From the NCBI GenBank assembly GCA_963842955.1, contig CAWJIJ010000003.1, forward strand, positions 1 to 64,000: a stretch of 64,000 nucleotides of DNA, written 5' to 3'. Under the pieces are notes generated by a model. It saw nothing but the letters and a program-made list of their open reading frames with translations. It did not search any database and had not been told where the DNA came from. Of this stretch, positions 19,663 through 29,458 are shown in pieces; position 1 is the stretch's first letter, and each line of letters starts with the position of its first letter. The stretch comes from JARFQW01 sp963842955 (GTDB lineage Bacteria; Pseudomonadota; Gammaproteobacteria; Steroidobacterales; XN24). Both the position numbers and the translations under genes were made by a program.

Positions 19663-19835
19663 GCGTCGGGGTCCTCTTTACCCGTGAGACGGCGTGTCGC
19701 GGAGAATCCTTGGGGACCGGAGCAATTTTTCTGTCACCGGGCAGGGCTTCGTTCGGGCGCGCTCTCCGCCGGTCAGGTGCACGCCGGTCGACAATGCCCC
19801 GTCCGGGTGAGGGGTGACGGCGTCCGGGAGCCGGA

Positions 19836-21875
19836 CTACTCCGGGCCGCCCCGGCCCACATTCCGCCAGCCCTCGACGACCCGCAGCGACCTCAAGGATG
19901 GCGGCTGGCTGTCGAGCAGGATGAGGAAGCGCCCGTCTCGGGGGCTCTGCCAATAGGAGTAGCCCAGGATGTTCTGCCACAGCGGCTCGGTGAACACCGC
20001 GGACGGCGTTCCGGCAACCGGCCGTCCGTCGTCGAAGCTAATTGGCATGACGTAAAGCGTGCGGCCGTAGCGATACCAGATCCTGCTCATGTCGTCCGAC
20101 CAGCGGGGCTCTTCCCCGCCCGTGGTCGTGATCTGAAACCGCGGCTCCGAGTCGCCCGCAAGAGACTGCAGAAAGACCTCGTAGCGGCCGGATGCGTCGG
20201 CGGTGAACGCCAGCCAGCGGCCGTCGGGAGAAACCTCCGCCAGCACCTCGGAAACGTCGGGCCGGTCCGCGACAGGCTGTATTTCGCCGGTCAGAAGGTC
20301 GACCATGTGGATGTCCATGACGTTTTCGTTCTGCTGGACCACGGGCGCCAGCCTGTCATCGTGCATATTCATAATGAGGACGTCCTGCGGGGCCTCGACG
20401 ATCAGCTCCGCCTCGCCCGGCGGGTAGTCCAGGCTCTTGCGATAGATGCCCATGGTCGATTGGTCGCTGTGGCGGTTGGAACTGAAGAAGATGGTCTCGC
20501 CGTCGGCTGACCAGTGGGGCATGAGGTTGGCACCGCCGCGGGTCAGGCGCCGTCGTTTATCCGTGTCCAGGTCCAGAATCCAGATGTCCGGCAGGGTGTC
20601 GGTGATCGTCACCGCGATCTTCCGTCCGTCGGGAGAAAAGGTGGCGGCGCCATACGTTCCGGGCGGCAGATCCAGGCGCTCCACGCCGTCGTTTCCGGCC
20701 ACTGCGAGGCGGCGCTGGCGGAATGGCGCGCCCCGCGCATAGATCAGTGTCCGCTCGGAGACCACGAACTGCGCGAGTCCCGCATCCCGACGCAGCTCCG
20801 AGCCAATCCGCCGCTCCTTCCCGGACACCGTTGCCGCTTGCGTATCGAAATCCAGCGCAAGGAGCTCGTTACCCAGCGAGTAGACGAGGGTGTCGGACGC
20901 GATGCGCACGTTGACCGGCAATTCGAGGACCGTGTTAACCGCCCCCGTCGCCGGAGCATAGACGGCCACCCGGCCGGACCTGTCGTACACGAGGAACCGC
21001 TCGCCGTCGGGCAGCGGCTGGTACTCGGCCCCGGTGAGCACCGGCGCCCCCGTGCCATCGGCCGTTTGCCCCGGATAAAGGCGGGTGGGCTGACCGCCGG
21101 TGACCGCCACCCACCAGTGAGCGGTCGATTCCCGGTCGTTATAGATAATCCGGTCCCGGCCCCACCAGGCACCGCCCTGGGGATTCGGCGTTCGCACCAG
21201 CACCCGCGCCTCGCCGCCGTCGATCGGGACGATCCGCAGCTGGTCGTGCGCAAAGAAACCCACCCACTGGCCATCCGGCGAGATGAACGGGGCATAGGCC
21301 CCCTCCGAGCCGGGGAGGGGCCGTACGCCGAACTCGCCGAGATCACGAACATACAGCCGCGTGTCCTTTTCCTCCGCGCTGCCCACATAGACGAGCCGGT
21401 TGCCGTCGGGCGTGATGGCCATCGGAACGGTCGGGGTCGCCAGGGGAGAAGACCCGAGGAACTCCACGGGCGCATCCTCAGGCAGGGCGATTTCGTAGCG
21501 GCGGACCGGTGTGTCCGTTGCTGGCTCGGCGGCCGGATCCAGGAATCCCGGTGCCTGGCCAAGGAGCACGCCGGCGGCGATCAGGACAACGATGGCAATG
21601 GCGGACTTCAGGCTGATCCACGCCGTATCCGGCGAAGAAGCGGTAGGCGCGTTGTCTTCATCAGCGGGTGCGATATCGAAGGCCCACGCGAGAACCAGCG
21701 CCACCGGCAGCCCGACCATCACGGCAATGCCGATGGTGGAGAAGACCACCGGCGGCAACTGCAGCGCCTCGACGAGAAGCTCCGCCGCCTGCAGCACGAC
21801 AAAGGCCGCGCCCAGGTAGACGAGGGCGGCGCGAACCACGCGCCGGCGCTTGAGTTCGGCAAGAAATCGGTGCAT
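19836..21875 (-). CDS. Membrane-anchored PD40/TolB-like beta-propeller protein
   Basis: 679 residues. The N-terminal 70 residues (FLAELKRRRVVRAALVYLG, then two hydrophobic helices ending LALVLAWAFDIAP-like) are the conserved membrane module found in many gammaproteobacterial TPR and cyclase-like regulators. A further helix lies at about 92-108 (AIAIVVLIAAGVLLGQ). The rest is a periplasmic beta-propeller with repeated PD40 motifs such as FSPDGRKIAV, MPHWSADGETIFF, VSPDGRWLAF and ISPDGQWVGF. No enzymatic domain is seen. Ligand binding or scaffolding is inferred. It is monocistronic; the upstream gap contains two left arms of the dispersed palindrome. Confidence 0.85.
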   Translation of the reverse strand: MHRFLAELKRRRVVRAALVYLGAAFVVLQAAELLVEALQLPPVVFSTIGIAVMVGLPVALVLAWAFDIAPADEDNAPTASSPDTAWISLKSAIAIVVLIAAGVLLGQAPGFLDPAAEPATDTPVRRYEIALPEDAPVEFLGSSPLATPTVPMAITPDGNRLVYVGSAEEKDTRLYVRDLGEFGVRPLPGSEGAYAPFISPDGQWVGFFAHDQLRIVPIDGGEARVLVRTPNPQGGAWWGRDRIIYNDRESTAHWWVAVTGGQPTRLYPGQTADGTGAPVLTGAEYQPLPDGERFLVYDRSGRVAVYAPATGAVNTVLELPVNVRIASDTLVYSLGNELLALDFDTQAATVSGKERRIGSELRRDAGLAQFVVSERTLIYARGAPFRQRRLAVAGNDGVERLDLPPGTYGAATFSPDGRKIAVTITDTLPDIWILDLDTDKRRRLTRGGANLMPHWSADGETIFFSSNRHSDQSTMGIYRKSLDYPPGEAELIVEAPQDVLIMNMHDDRLAPVVQQNENVMDIHMVDLLTGEIQPVADRPDVSEVLAEVSPDGRWLAFTADASGRYEVFLQSLAGDSEPRFQITTTGGEEPRWSDDMSRIWYRYGRTLYVMPISFDDGRPVAGTPSAVFTEPLWQNILGYSYWQSPRDGRFLILLDSQPPSLRSLRVVEGWRNVGRGGPE

Positions 21876-21900
21876 CGACGCCAGCTGGCTCCGGAATTAC

Positions 21901-21943
21901 GGGGACAGTTTACTTAACTGGCACAAGGGGACAGTGGACTTTA
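21901..21943. repeat. Dispersed palindromic element: two left arms in tandem (copy 4)
   Basis: GGGGACAGTTTACTTAACTG (21901-21920) and GGGGACAGTGGACTTTAC (21927-21943) are direct, not inverted, copies of the left arm. They sit between the divergent PD40 and mechanosensitive-channel genes. Confidence 0.65.
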
Positions 21944-22067
21944 CAAAAACAGGGTGGCCGTGCGGCTGACTCTCGGGACGCGCCGCACCCGCCGGCGAAC
22001 CCGATTTGATCGGGTCCCGCGCCATCTCAACACGCCTTCCTGGCGAGAACGGTGATAGCCTTCGTGC

Positions 22068-24215
22068 ATGACCCTCGCTCGACTGACACGAGGCTTGCTG
22101 ATCGCTCTGGGCGCATGCGTCGCCCTGGGCGCGCACGCTCAGGAACCCGAGGAGCCTCCGGCGCCCGAGACTCCGGACCTGGCGTCACTGGGGGCGGCGT
22201 GGTGGTCCTACTTCGAGGGCCCGCGAGCCGAGGCGGAACCCCGAATCGCCAGGTTCCTGGAGAAAATCGGCCCGCAAATTGCCGATCTCGACCCGTCCAG
22301 CCAGGTCATCGCCGAATCCGATCTCAAGTCCCTTAGGGACAACTTCAAGGTGTACCTGGAGCTCCTGGATACCAAGGCCCCTGAGCCGCGCGAGCCACCA
22401 GAGGCGAAGGAACGTTATACCGTCGACCAACTGCTGGAACTCGGCGCGCTGGCCCGGGAGGCGCAGACCGCGGCCGCGGAGGCCCGGGTGGTAGCCGATC
22501 GGGCCGAGCGGATTCTTACCGAGGTCAGCCGGCGCCGCGATGCCGCGTTTGATGCCTACGTGTCCGCCCCGGCCGGTGACGCCCGGTGGCTTGCGGCAGT
22601 GACGCTCGTCAAGGCGAGGATCTCCCAGGCTATATCCAGTCGCCGGCTGGAGCTGCTGACGCTCCGACTCGATAGCGCCGTTGTCTATGCCGACAAGATT
22701 GCGGCGCAGCTGCAGATAGCCCTGGAGCGCCTGGAGCCGACGGAAGATGCGGCCAACACGGGCAAGCTGATGGAGCGTATCGCCACCAGCAAGGAGACCG
22801 TGGAAAAGGCGCGCGATGAACTGCGGGCCGCCGAACTCGCCGCCAGCAGTCTCGAGCTGGACACGCCCCAGGGCCGTTCCCAGCGGCGCCTTCAGCAGCA
22901 AACACTGATCAAGGCGCGGGTCGACCTGGCGCTGGCAGAGCTCGGCCTGGCACAGTCCCAGGCCTTCCGCTGGTGGAATCAGCTGGAACTTCAGACGGTC
23001 GATGACCTGTCCGACATGGAAGAGCAGGAACTCGCCTGGTCGGAGGTGGTTCGCGACATCCAGGCCCAGAAGCCCGACTGGCAGCGTGAGACCGAAGACG
23101 AGGTCCTGGCGGTGCAGAGCACCGATCGCAAGGGGCGGGACAAGGAGGCACTGAAGCTGCTGGATCAGCGGCTGGAGACCGCCAGAGACACCCTGTCCCG
23201 GATCGTGGATCTCGATGAGAGTGTCGCCGACCTGGATCTGCTCGGCACAGCCCTGGATCGGGCCATGGCGAGGAACTCGGGGCAGATCGGATCCTGGTTC
23301 TCCTCGTTGAGTTTGCAGACCAAGGCACTGTTCCGTCGCGTGTCCGACGTGATCGACTACCCGCTGTTCTCCGTTGGCGAAGCGCCGGTGACCGGCGGCG
23401 ACATTCTCCGGGTCCTGATTATTTTGGGCCTCGCGGTGCTCTTGTCCCGAGGCATTCGCCATGCCATCAGCCGGGTGGCCGAGCGGGGCCACCACGGATC
23501 CCAGGCCTCGTTCTATACGGTAGGGCGGCTGACCCACTACACGATCATTATCGTGGCGATTTTTATCGCCCTGTCGTCCATCGGCCTGGACTTCAGCAAC
23601 CTCGCCCTCGTCGCCGGTGCGCTCAGCGTCGGCATCGGCTTCGGCCTGCAGTCCATCGTCAGCAACTTTGTGTCCGGCCTGATCATCCTGTTCGAGCATA
23701 CGTTGCGGGTTGGCGACTACATCGAACTGGACACCGGGATCACCGGCACCGTGAAGGCCATCAACGTCCGCAGCACGCTGATCAACACCAACGACAATAT
23801 CGATATCGTGGTGCCGAATTCCGAGTTCGTCACCAGCCGGCTCACCAACTGGACCCTCGGGGAACGAACGCTGCGCATGCGCATCCCCTTCGGCGTGGCC
23901 TACGGTACGGACAAGGAGCTGCTGAAGAAGGCGGCGCTCGAGGCGGCGGCCGAAGTCCCCTACACCCTCACCCACATGAAGGACCGGGAGCCGGACCTTT
24001 GGCTGGTGGAATACGGAGACAACAGCCTTAACTTTCTCTTGCTCGTGTGGGTAAATCGCCAGGGCGCGAGGCGTCCGACGCGCACCCGTGCGGCCTACCT
24101 CTGGGCCCTGGAAACCAAGCTCGGGGAATACGGCATCGAGATTCCGTTCCCGCAACGGGATCTGCACCTTCGGTCCGGATTTCCCACCGGTGCGGACCTG
24201 CCGCAGAAAGTGTAA
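22068..24215 (+). CDS. MscS-family mechanosensitive ion channel with large periplasmic coiled coil (MscK-like)
   Basis: 715 residues. A signal peptide (LTRGLLIALGACVALGAHAQ) is followed by a long helical, coiled-coil periplasmic region (about 50-420), then membrane helices near 440-460, 490-510 and 520-545. The pore helix and beta domain read GALSVGIGFGLQSIVSNF and LRVGDYIELDTGITGTVKAI, and a typical MscS cytoplasmic domain follows (IDIVVPNSEFVTSRLTNW). These channels open under membrane tension to release solutes in hypo-osmotic shock; the size and layout resemble MscK/MscM types. The gene is followed 70 bp later by a beta-barrel protein gene on the same strand. Confidence 0.93.
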   Translation: MTLARLTRGLLIALGACVALGAHAQEPEEPPAPETPDLASLGAAWWSYFEGPRAEAEPRIARFLEKIGPQIADLDPSSQVIAESDLKSLRDNFKVYLELLDTKAPEPREPPEAKERYTVDQLLELGALAREAQTAAAEARVVADRAERILTEVSRRRDAAFDAYVSAPAGDARWLAAVTLVKARISQAISSRRLELLTLRLDSAVVYADKIAAQLQIALERLEPTEDAANTGKLMERIATSKETVEKARDELRAAELAASSLELDTPQGRSQRRLQQQTLIKARVDLALAELGLAQSQAFRWWNQLELQTVDDLSDMEEQELAWSEVVRDIQAQKPDWQRETEDEVLAVQSTDRKGRDKEALKLLDQRLETARDTLSRIVDLDESVADLDLLGTALDRAMARNSGQIGSWFSSLSLQTKALFRRVSDVIDYPLFSVGEAPVTGGDILRVLIILGLAVLLSRGIRHAISRVAERGHHGSQASFYTVGRLTHYTIIIVAIFIALSSIGLDFSNLALVAGALSVGIGFGLQSIVSNFVSGLIILFEHTLRVGDYIELDTGITGTVKAINVRSTLINTNDNIDIVVPNSEFVTSRLTNWTLGERTLRMRIPFGVAYGTDKELLKKAALEAAAEVPYTLTHMKDREPDLWLVEYGDNSLNFLLLVWVNRQGARRPTRTRAAYLWALETKLGEYGIEIPFPQRDLHLRSGFPTGADLPQKV

Positions 24216-24285
24216 AGGCGCGGGCTTCGCGCAGCACGCCAAGGCGCTCCAAGGACATCGACAGCGAAGAAAGGACACTCGGGTA

Positions 24286-24933
24286 TTGAAGACAACAACG
24301 CGATGGGCCTGGATCCTGATCGGCCTGCTGGCAGGCCAGGCAGCGCTTGCCCAGCGGCCCGAGTACCGGCCGCCGAGATTCGAGATCGCGCCGATGGGCG
24401 GCTACCGGATCGGGGGCGAGTTCGATGTGGAGGATAACGACGGCGGCAACGCCCGCAGCGTGGATTTCGAGGAAGCCGGCAGCTGGGGACTCGGCCTGGG
24501 GATCTACCGCGATCCGAACGGGTTCTACGAGTTTCTCTACTCCCGTCAGACCACCGAGCTCGATGACCCGGATCCGGCGCTCGGGAGCGTGGATATCACC
24601 ACCGAGTATTACCAGCTTGGGGGCACACTGCTATTTGATCCCGAGCCGTGGCTCAGACCTTACCTGTCACTGACCATTGGCATCACCCGCTTCGACGCGG
24701 ACGGCTTCGGCTCGGAGATCAAGCCGTCCGGCAGCCTGGGTGTCGGCCTGCGTTTTCCGGTGGGCGAGCGGCTGTCGTTCCTGACGGGGCTGCGCGGCTA
24801 CGGGACGCTGGTGGACTCCAACACGGACCTGTTCTGTTCGTCGGTCAACGGCGAGGCCGTGTGCCTGGTGCAGGGCTCCGGCGACGTGGTCTACCAGGGC
24901 GAGGTCGTTGCCGGGTTCGTCCTGCGTTTCTGA
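24286..24933 (+). CDS. Outer-membrane beta-barrel protein
   Basis: 215 residues from a TTG at 24286, with AAGAAAGGA 8-10 nt upstream. The signal peptide is TTTRWAWILIGLLAGQAALA. The mature chain alternates hydrophobic and polar residues in strands typical of OmpW/OmpA-like small barrels (FEIAPMGGYRIGGEFDV, WGLGLGIY, FEFLYSRQTTEL), and it ends VVAGFVLRF with a terminal Phe, the usual outer-membrane insertion signal. No specific family is recognised. It is possibly co-transcribed with the channel gene. Confidence 0.85.
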   Translation: MKTTTRWAWILIGLLAGQAALAQRPEYRPPRFEIAPMGGYRIGGEFDVEDNDGGNARSVDFEEAGSWGLGLGIYRDPNGFYEFLYSRQTTELDDPDPALGSVDITTEYYQLGGTLLFDPEPWLRPYLSLTIGITRFDADGFGSEIKPSGSLGVGLRFPVGERLSFLTGLRGYGTLVDSNTDLFCSSVNGEAVCLVQGSGDVVYQGEVVAGFVLRF

Positions 24934-24942
24934 TCAAGACAA

Positions 24943-24981
24943 GGTGACAGCGCACTCAACTTGGTAAAGTGCGCTGTCACC
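24943..24981. repeat. Dispersed palindromic element with perfect, covarying arms (copy 5)
   Basis: Arms GGTGACAGCGCACT (24943-24956) and AGTGCGCTGTCACC (24968-24981) are a perfect 14-bp inverted repeat around an 11-nt centre. Relative to the family consensus both arms differ at matching positions (GGGG to GGTG with CCCC to CACC; GTGC to GCGC on both sides). It lies in the 62-bp gap between convergent genes. Confidence 0.85.
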
Positions 24982-24995
24982 CTGCTTCAGGCCGG

Positions 24996-26297
24996 CTAAT
25001 TCAGCAGTTCCGGGTTTGCTCGCGCCAGTGCCGCCCACAGCCGGGTGATGTAATCCGCCGGGAATTCGTACACCGGCATGTCCGGCTTCAGAACGAGCCC
25101 GCGTTCCTCCGGCGTGAGGCCGTAGGTCAACATCATCAGGATGTCGCTGCTTGCCCATGGGCTGTTCCGGAAGTAGCCATGTCCGTTGCCGGTGTCAGAC
25201 CCCTCCGCATCGGAAACATCGATCAGGCTGATCTGGTCCTTGGCGTCGGTCAGCAGACGCCTCGCTTGCGGCGTCACGTTCTCGATCATCTGGCCCAGTC
25301 GATCCCGTCGGGTGAGCCGCCGCGAGAAGTCCAACGCCTTGTCCTTGCTCGATATATAGACCGATACGTGACGGGGCACGTTGAGCACACCGTCGGCCAG
25401 GTAGTTCGCGAACACGACGCGATCGATGTCGCTGCCGAGCAGGATGACATTTCCGAGCCGCAGCCGGGCATGGATATCGTCTCGGGGGCTGTCGTGATAC
25501 ATCAGACCCAGCTGCTCGAGCGCGCGGGCGACCATCTGCGTGCCGTTACTGTAGGCGATGATGTGGATCTGTTCGACGTCCGTGTGTTTTCCCAGGTACT
25601 CCAGGAACTTCCGGAAATGCCGGGCGAACCCGTTGGACGTGTCGGTGTCCTTCACATAGGCCCATCGACTGGGCGTCGACGGCCAGGCGTAGCCCACCAT
25701 CACGCCGTCATAGCCCATGAAGTGCCAGAGTTCAGTGGCAACCAGGACCGGGTTTTCGAACACGACCTTGTAGCCATGCACATAGATGTAGACATCCTTG
25801 CGCTCGGACCGGGCGAGCTGTGCATTCACGGCGTCCGCAAACTCTTCGTCGCCGTCCAGCAGATCCTCCCCATAATCCTCGCGCCTGCCGAATCCCGGGA
25901 TCGTGTCTTCCAGGATGCCGTACTCCTCCACGCCGGTGACGCGAATCGGATACTGATCCGGGCGCTCCTTCAGCAGAGACACCTCGCGAACCTCGCTCCA
26001 GTCCACATCGCGCTCATGCAGCGACACTTGTGCGACGCCAAGCCGCAGTACGCCCCCACGTGCGTTTGTGTAGTAGGACTCGCTGTCGTCCGGCGACGCC
26101 GGATGGCGGTCGGTGGCGTAAAGCACGCCGCCATAAGGAATCACGTCCAGCGGATCTTCTTCAGGCAGGGGGTTGAGAACGCCCCCCGCGAAGACATGCG
26201 GCGCCGGCATGAGATCCACATGGTCCCGGACCGGCGTGGCACAGGCAGCCAGAGTCAGAGCCGTTGCGGTGACCAGAAATGCCGTGGGAAGACGCAA
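24996..26297 (-). CDS. DUF900-type alpha/beta hydrolase lipoprotein
   Basis: 433 residues from a TTG at 26297, chosen because GGAGG lies 8-9 nt upstream and it opens a lipoprotein signal (LRLPTAFLVTATALTLAAC, lipobox LAAC). Longer starts lack a ribosome-binding site. The hydrolase core shows VYIYVHGYKVVFENPV, VGYAWPS, and a nucleophile elbow IIAYSNGTQM in the position of GxSxG. It also has LGSDIDRVVF and a late HGYF that may supply the His. Family members are described as alpha/beta hydrolases of unknown substrate. It is probably anchored in the outer membrane, and it is convergent with the beta-barrel gene. Confidence 0.85.
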   Translation of the reverse strand: MRLPTAFLVTATALTLAACATPVRDHVDLMPAPHVFAGGVLNPLPEEDPLDVIPYGGVLYATDRHPASPDDSESYYTNARGGVLRLGVAQVSLHERDVDWSEVREVSLLKERPDQYPIRVTGVEEYGILEDTIPGFGRREDYGEDLLDGDEEFADAVNAQLARSERKDVYIYVHGYKVVFENPVLVATELWHFMGYDGVMVGYAWPSTPSRWAYVKDTDTSNGFARHFRKFLEYLGKHTDVEQIHIIAYSNGTQMVARALEQLGLMYHDSPRDDIHARLRLGNVILLGSDIDRVVFANYLADGVLNVPRHVSVYISSKDKALDFSRRLTRRDRLGQMIENVTPQARRLLTDAKDQISLIDVSDAEGSDTGNGHGYFRNSPWASSDILMMLTYGLTPEERGLVLKPDMPVYEFPADYITRLWAALARANPELLN

Positions 26298-26370
26298 GCT
26301 GACAGACCTCCGGATCGTGGGGCTTCGGCGTATAGGTACAGGCCCCATTTTACCGGGTCGGGGTGGATCG

Positions 26371-26410
26371 GGGGACAGTGTGCCTGTCCGGTGGGCCTGT
26401 CCGGGACAGG
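26371..26410. repeat. Dispersed palindromic element, diverged (copy 6)
   Basis: Left arm GGGGACAGTGTGCC is followed by CCTGTCC and, after a short spacer, GGGACAGG (26403-26410), so a hairpin can form, though the outer right arm is lost. It lies upstream of the hydrolase gene. Confidence 0.55.
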
Positions 26411-26529
26411 AACATCAGACTCCCTTCGAGTACCGTCGCCCCTGTGAGGTTCCCTATCCGACCGTCAGATTCACTGGCACCCGGATTTCGGCCTATGCTT
26501 GTCCAGAACCGGTATGCAGGGGATGAACC

Positions 26530-27061
26530 ATGACAGACATCGATATTGACCAGCTTCGGGCCAACGCCGCGACGACGTCGGATGCTCAGTTGAAGGTGAA
26601 CCCGGGCTCTAACCCGCTGCCCATAGGCCAGCACACGTTCGAGCTGACGGTCGCGGACGATTCCGGCAACAAAAGCGTTCCGGCCCGGGTTCGGGTGATC
26701 GTCGCCGACACCCAGGCGCCCACTGCGGTGATCGACGTGCGGGATGGCAACGGCCAGCCGCTGGCAAACAATCGACTCCCCTTCGGCGCTGCCTTCGCCC
26801 TGGACGGTAGCCGGTCGGCGGACATCGGGGGTCAGATCGTGAAGTACACCTGGAAGCTGATCGACTAGCCCGGTGGTCGATTTCACCCGCGCCCGAACAG
26901 TCAGCACGCGAAAGCCCGTAGTCACCGTCGATCCGCTGCCAGCAGGCCGGTACGTGTTCGAGCTGGTTGTGACGGACAAGGCCGGTAACGAAAGCCGGCC
27001 GGCGCGGATTGCGGTCCAGGTGGAGAAGGACCCGAGGCGAGGACGTCTCAGGCCTCGGTGA
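26530..27061 (+). pseudogene. Frameshifted gene for a tandem PKD/HYR-type Ig-fold protein
   Basis: The ATG at 26530 has GGGGA upstream. The first frame encodes an Ig-like segment (GQHTFELTVADDSGNKSVPA), then GSRSADIGGQIVKYTWKLI typical of PKD domains, and stops at 26866. The next frame continues the fold without a gap (SPVVDFTRARTVSTRKP, then GRYVFELVVTDKAGNESRPA) to 27061. A single-base indel at about 26865 joins them into about 177 residues. No signal peptide is seen, so the gene may also be 5'-truncated. Domains of this type mediate adhesion or spacing in extracellular proteins. Confidence 0.6.
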
Positions 27062-27185
27062 GCGGGAAAGACAGGCAGACCGTGCGCTCAACTACCCGAT
27101 TCGCCGTCTCTTGCACAGCCCCGATATCTACAAGTACGTACAGAACTTCCGTCCGAATGGACTAGCCTGAAGGTAGAAAAAGATC

Positions 27186-27272
27186 TTTATTGGCCCGGCG
27201 TTCTGCCGGCCGCCCTCCGCGTCCCCTTACGCACGAAGGACGACGGCATCCGACCGGGAGGGAGTACGCATC
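27186..27272 (+). promoter_or_regulatory. Conserved 5' leader, copy 1 (candidate cis-regulatory RNA)
   Basis: Shares a pattern with the leader at 36049-36137: TTGGCCCGGCGTTCTGCCGG hairpin, then CCCTCCGCG, then ACGCACGAAGGACGACGGCA, then GGGAGGGAG as Shine-Dalgarno before the ATG at 27273. The CCCTCC (27213-27218) is complementary to the Shine-Dalgarno GGGAGGG (27256-27262) and could mask it. Confidence 0.55.
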
Positions 27273-29218
27273 ATGTGGAATAGCAACGCATGCACAAGTC
27301 CCGGCGTCGCGCTCGGCGTGCTGGGCGCACTGGCCATGGTGTTGATCGGCTCCGGCGCGATGGCAGCGGACGAGGCGCCGGTCGTTCTCTATGAGTCGGA
27401 TCACCTGGGTTACGGAGAGCAGGGGTTGGGGTTTCGATTCGTCCTTCGGTCGGGATGTGGCCATCGACGGCAATGCCCTCATGGTGGCAGAGGGTGGCTT
27501 CGAAGAGCAGAACTCTGTGACCACGCTTTCAGCCGGTGGAAAATGGTTCCTGGGGAAAGCGGGCCTGCTTTGCAGGCGGTGACGTCGGCCGACATCGAAG
27601 GGCAGCGCGCCCTGGTCGGCGACCAGATTACGATTGCTGGGACGACGAGCAGCACTGGATGGATTGTGCCGAAGGCTACGGCTGGGGCGGCGTGGGCTAT
27701 CTGGAGCAGGCCAGCGACGGGCATTGGGTGCCTGGTTGGAGAGTCCATGCGGCGACCGCCAATGAGGTCTGGGGTCTAGGAAGCGAACGTTGACCTGTCG
27801 GGTTCAACGGCTGTCGCAACCGCATTATTTCGACGAGTTTGGAATTATTACACAGCGGTGCTGATCTTCGAGCAAACGCAATGGGGCCTGGGAAGAGGTC
27901 TACGAGATCCGCTTGGAGACCCGGGGTGGTCTCGATCGCCCTCGACGGAGACACGCTTGCTGGTCGGCGATCCGGGCCACGAGTCGGGCGGATGGTCCAT
28001 ATGTACCGGCTGAACGCCCGCGGCAACTGGCGGCCCCGCGGCACATTTGCCCCGGCCGACCTCGCGCCCGATGCGGCCTTCGGCTGGAGTGTTGCCATCG
28101 ACGGCAACCGGGCCCTTGTCGGTGCGCCCGGCGCAGGTGTTGCCTACGTGTTCGAGCGGGGGACGGCTATCTGGCGTGTGGCGCGAGCGAGCCCGCCTGG
28201 AAGCCGAGCCGGCGCCCCTGGCCTGGGCGTTCGGCGCCAGTGTGGCGCTGGATCGGAGAGATCGCCCTCGTTGGACGGCCGGAAGGAGAGAACAGGGAAG
28301 CAAGGTGCCGGCTTGGGGACCGCCCACGTGTTTGTTCGCGAGTCGCGATCGGAGTGGCCGCGGCAGGCGGTTCTGGCCTCCAGTGACGGTACGCTCCGCA
28401 GCGCGGATTCGGATCCTCGCTGGCCATCGACGGGACCGATGTGGTGGTCGGAGCGCCCTATCACGGAGCCGGGAGCATCTCCGACGGAGATTGCCGGCGC
28501 GGCCTACTACTTCGATCTGAGCGTGCTGTCCGGCGATGTCCGCTTCGTGGACATCGACGTGAAGCCGGGCAGCGACGACAACGTGCTTGATCCGAATGAC
28601 ACCGGGACGGTCTGGGTCGCGGTGTTGTCGGCCATGGACTTCGATGCGCTGCAGGTGGACCCGGCCACGGTGGCCTTCGGGCCCGGTGCGGCGCTCCCGA
28701 CCGGGACCGCGTCGAGGATACGAACGGGGACGCGAATCCCCGACCTGAAGCTGCGCTTTGCGATTCCCGACATCGGGCTGAGCTGCGATGCCACGACGCT
28801 GCAGCTCACGGGCACGACCTATGCCGGCGAGGCCATTGCCGGCCAGGAGACCGTGGAGGTGGTCGGCTGTGACGAGATCGTGGTGAAGGTCAAGCCGCTT
28901 AATGCGGACCGGGGTCGTGGTGGATCTGACCGAGCCGAGCTTCTATGTGTTCGTGATGTCGGAGCCTGGATTCGATCCCGCCACGTCAACACGGAATCGC
29001 TGCAGATCGACGAATTCGGCGGTGCCCCTCGCGGCATCAGCTATCGGGATCTGAACGGTGACGGCGTGCCGGAGCTTCGGTTGCGCTACAAGACCGAGGA
29101 CGTGCAGGTGGACTGCGGTGACCACGATATCGCCGTCGAGGTCGACATCATGGCCGAGGGTGATCCCTATGCGGACTATCGCAACGGCACGCTGCGCGTC
29201 ACGGTGAGCGGCTGCTGA
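27273..29218 (+). pseudogene. Multiply frameshifted FG-GAP-repeat secreted protein
   Basis: The ATG at 27273 opens a signal peptide (LGVLGALAMVLIGSGAMAAD). Recognisable FG-GAP-like text then appears in all three frames: FGRDVAIDGNALMVAEGG (from about 27445), LQAVTSADIEGQRALVGDQ (about 27570), GVGYLEQASDGHW (about 27690), and AFGWSVAIDGNRALVGAPGA (about 28080). The C-terminal part is one long frame holding VDIDVKPGSDDN (about 28545) and a second, damaged copy of the same module. At least six frame switches are needed. The intact ancestor would be a roughly 640-residue secreted propeller protein. The C-terminal module is shared with the FG-GAP protein at 36138, as is the 5' leader. Sequencing error alone would have to be unusually dense here. 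Confidence 0.75.
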
Positions 29219-29237
29219 GCGGTCCGCTGCGCCATCG

Positions 29238-29272
29238 CCCCTTACGCACGAAGGACGACGGCATCCGACCGG
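29238..29272 (+). repeat. 35-bp direct copy of the FG-GAP leader core
   Basis: Exactly repeats 27223-27257 (CCCCTTACGCACGAAGGACG onward, ending CCGACCGG), so the broken FG-GAP gene lies between two direct copies 2,015 bp apart. This copy lacks the GCCCGGC hairpin and the anti-Shine-Dalgarno, and is followed only by a six-codon open frame. Confidence 0.85.
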
Positions 29273-29363
29273 CAGCACCCACCAGGACTCGAGGTGCACA
29301 GGACAGATAAATTCATGAACACGCGGTGCCGTTGAGCAGGGAAGCTACCTCGGCCCACCCCTT

Positions 29364-29389
29364 GGCCCCGCTCCGGCGGGGCCTTTCTT
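29364..29389 (+). terminator. Terminator downstream of the FG-GAP pseudogene
   Basis: Stem GGCCCCGC (29364-29371) with GCGGGGCC (29376-29383), 4-nt loop, followed by TTTCTT. A dispersed palindrome begins 8 bp later. Confidence 0.8.
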
Positions 29390-29396
29390 GAGATAA

Positions 29397-29444
29397 GGGG
29401 CAGTGCACCTGACTCCTCACTCGGCAGTTGAGTGCACTGTCCCC
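29397..29444. repeat. Dispersed palindromic element, full copy (copy 7)
   Basis: Left arm GGGGCAGTGCACCTGACTCC and right arm GTTGAGTGCACTGTCCCC, between the convergent FG-GAP and reductase genes. Confidence 0.85.
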
Positions 29445-29458
29445 ACAACTAACTCCCG

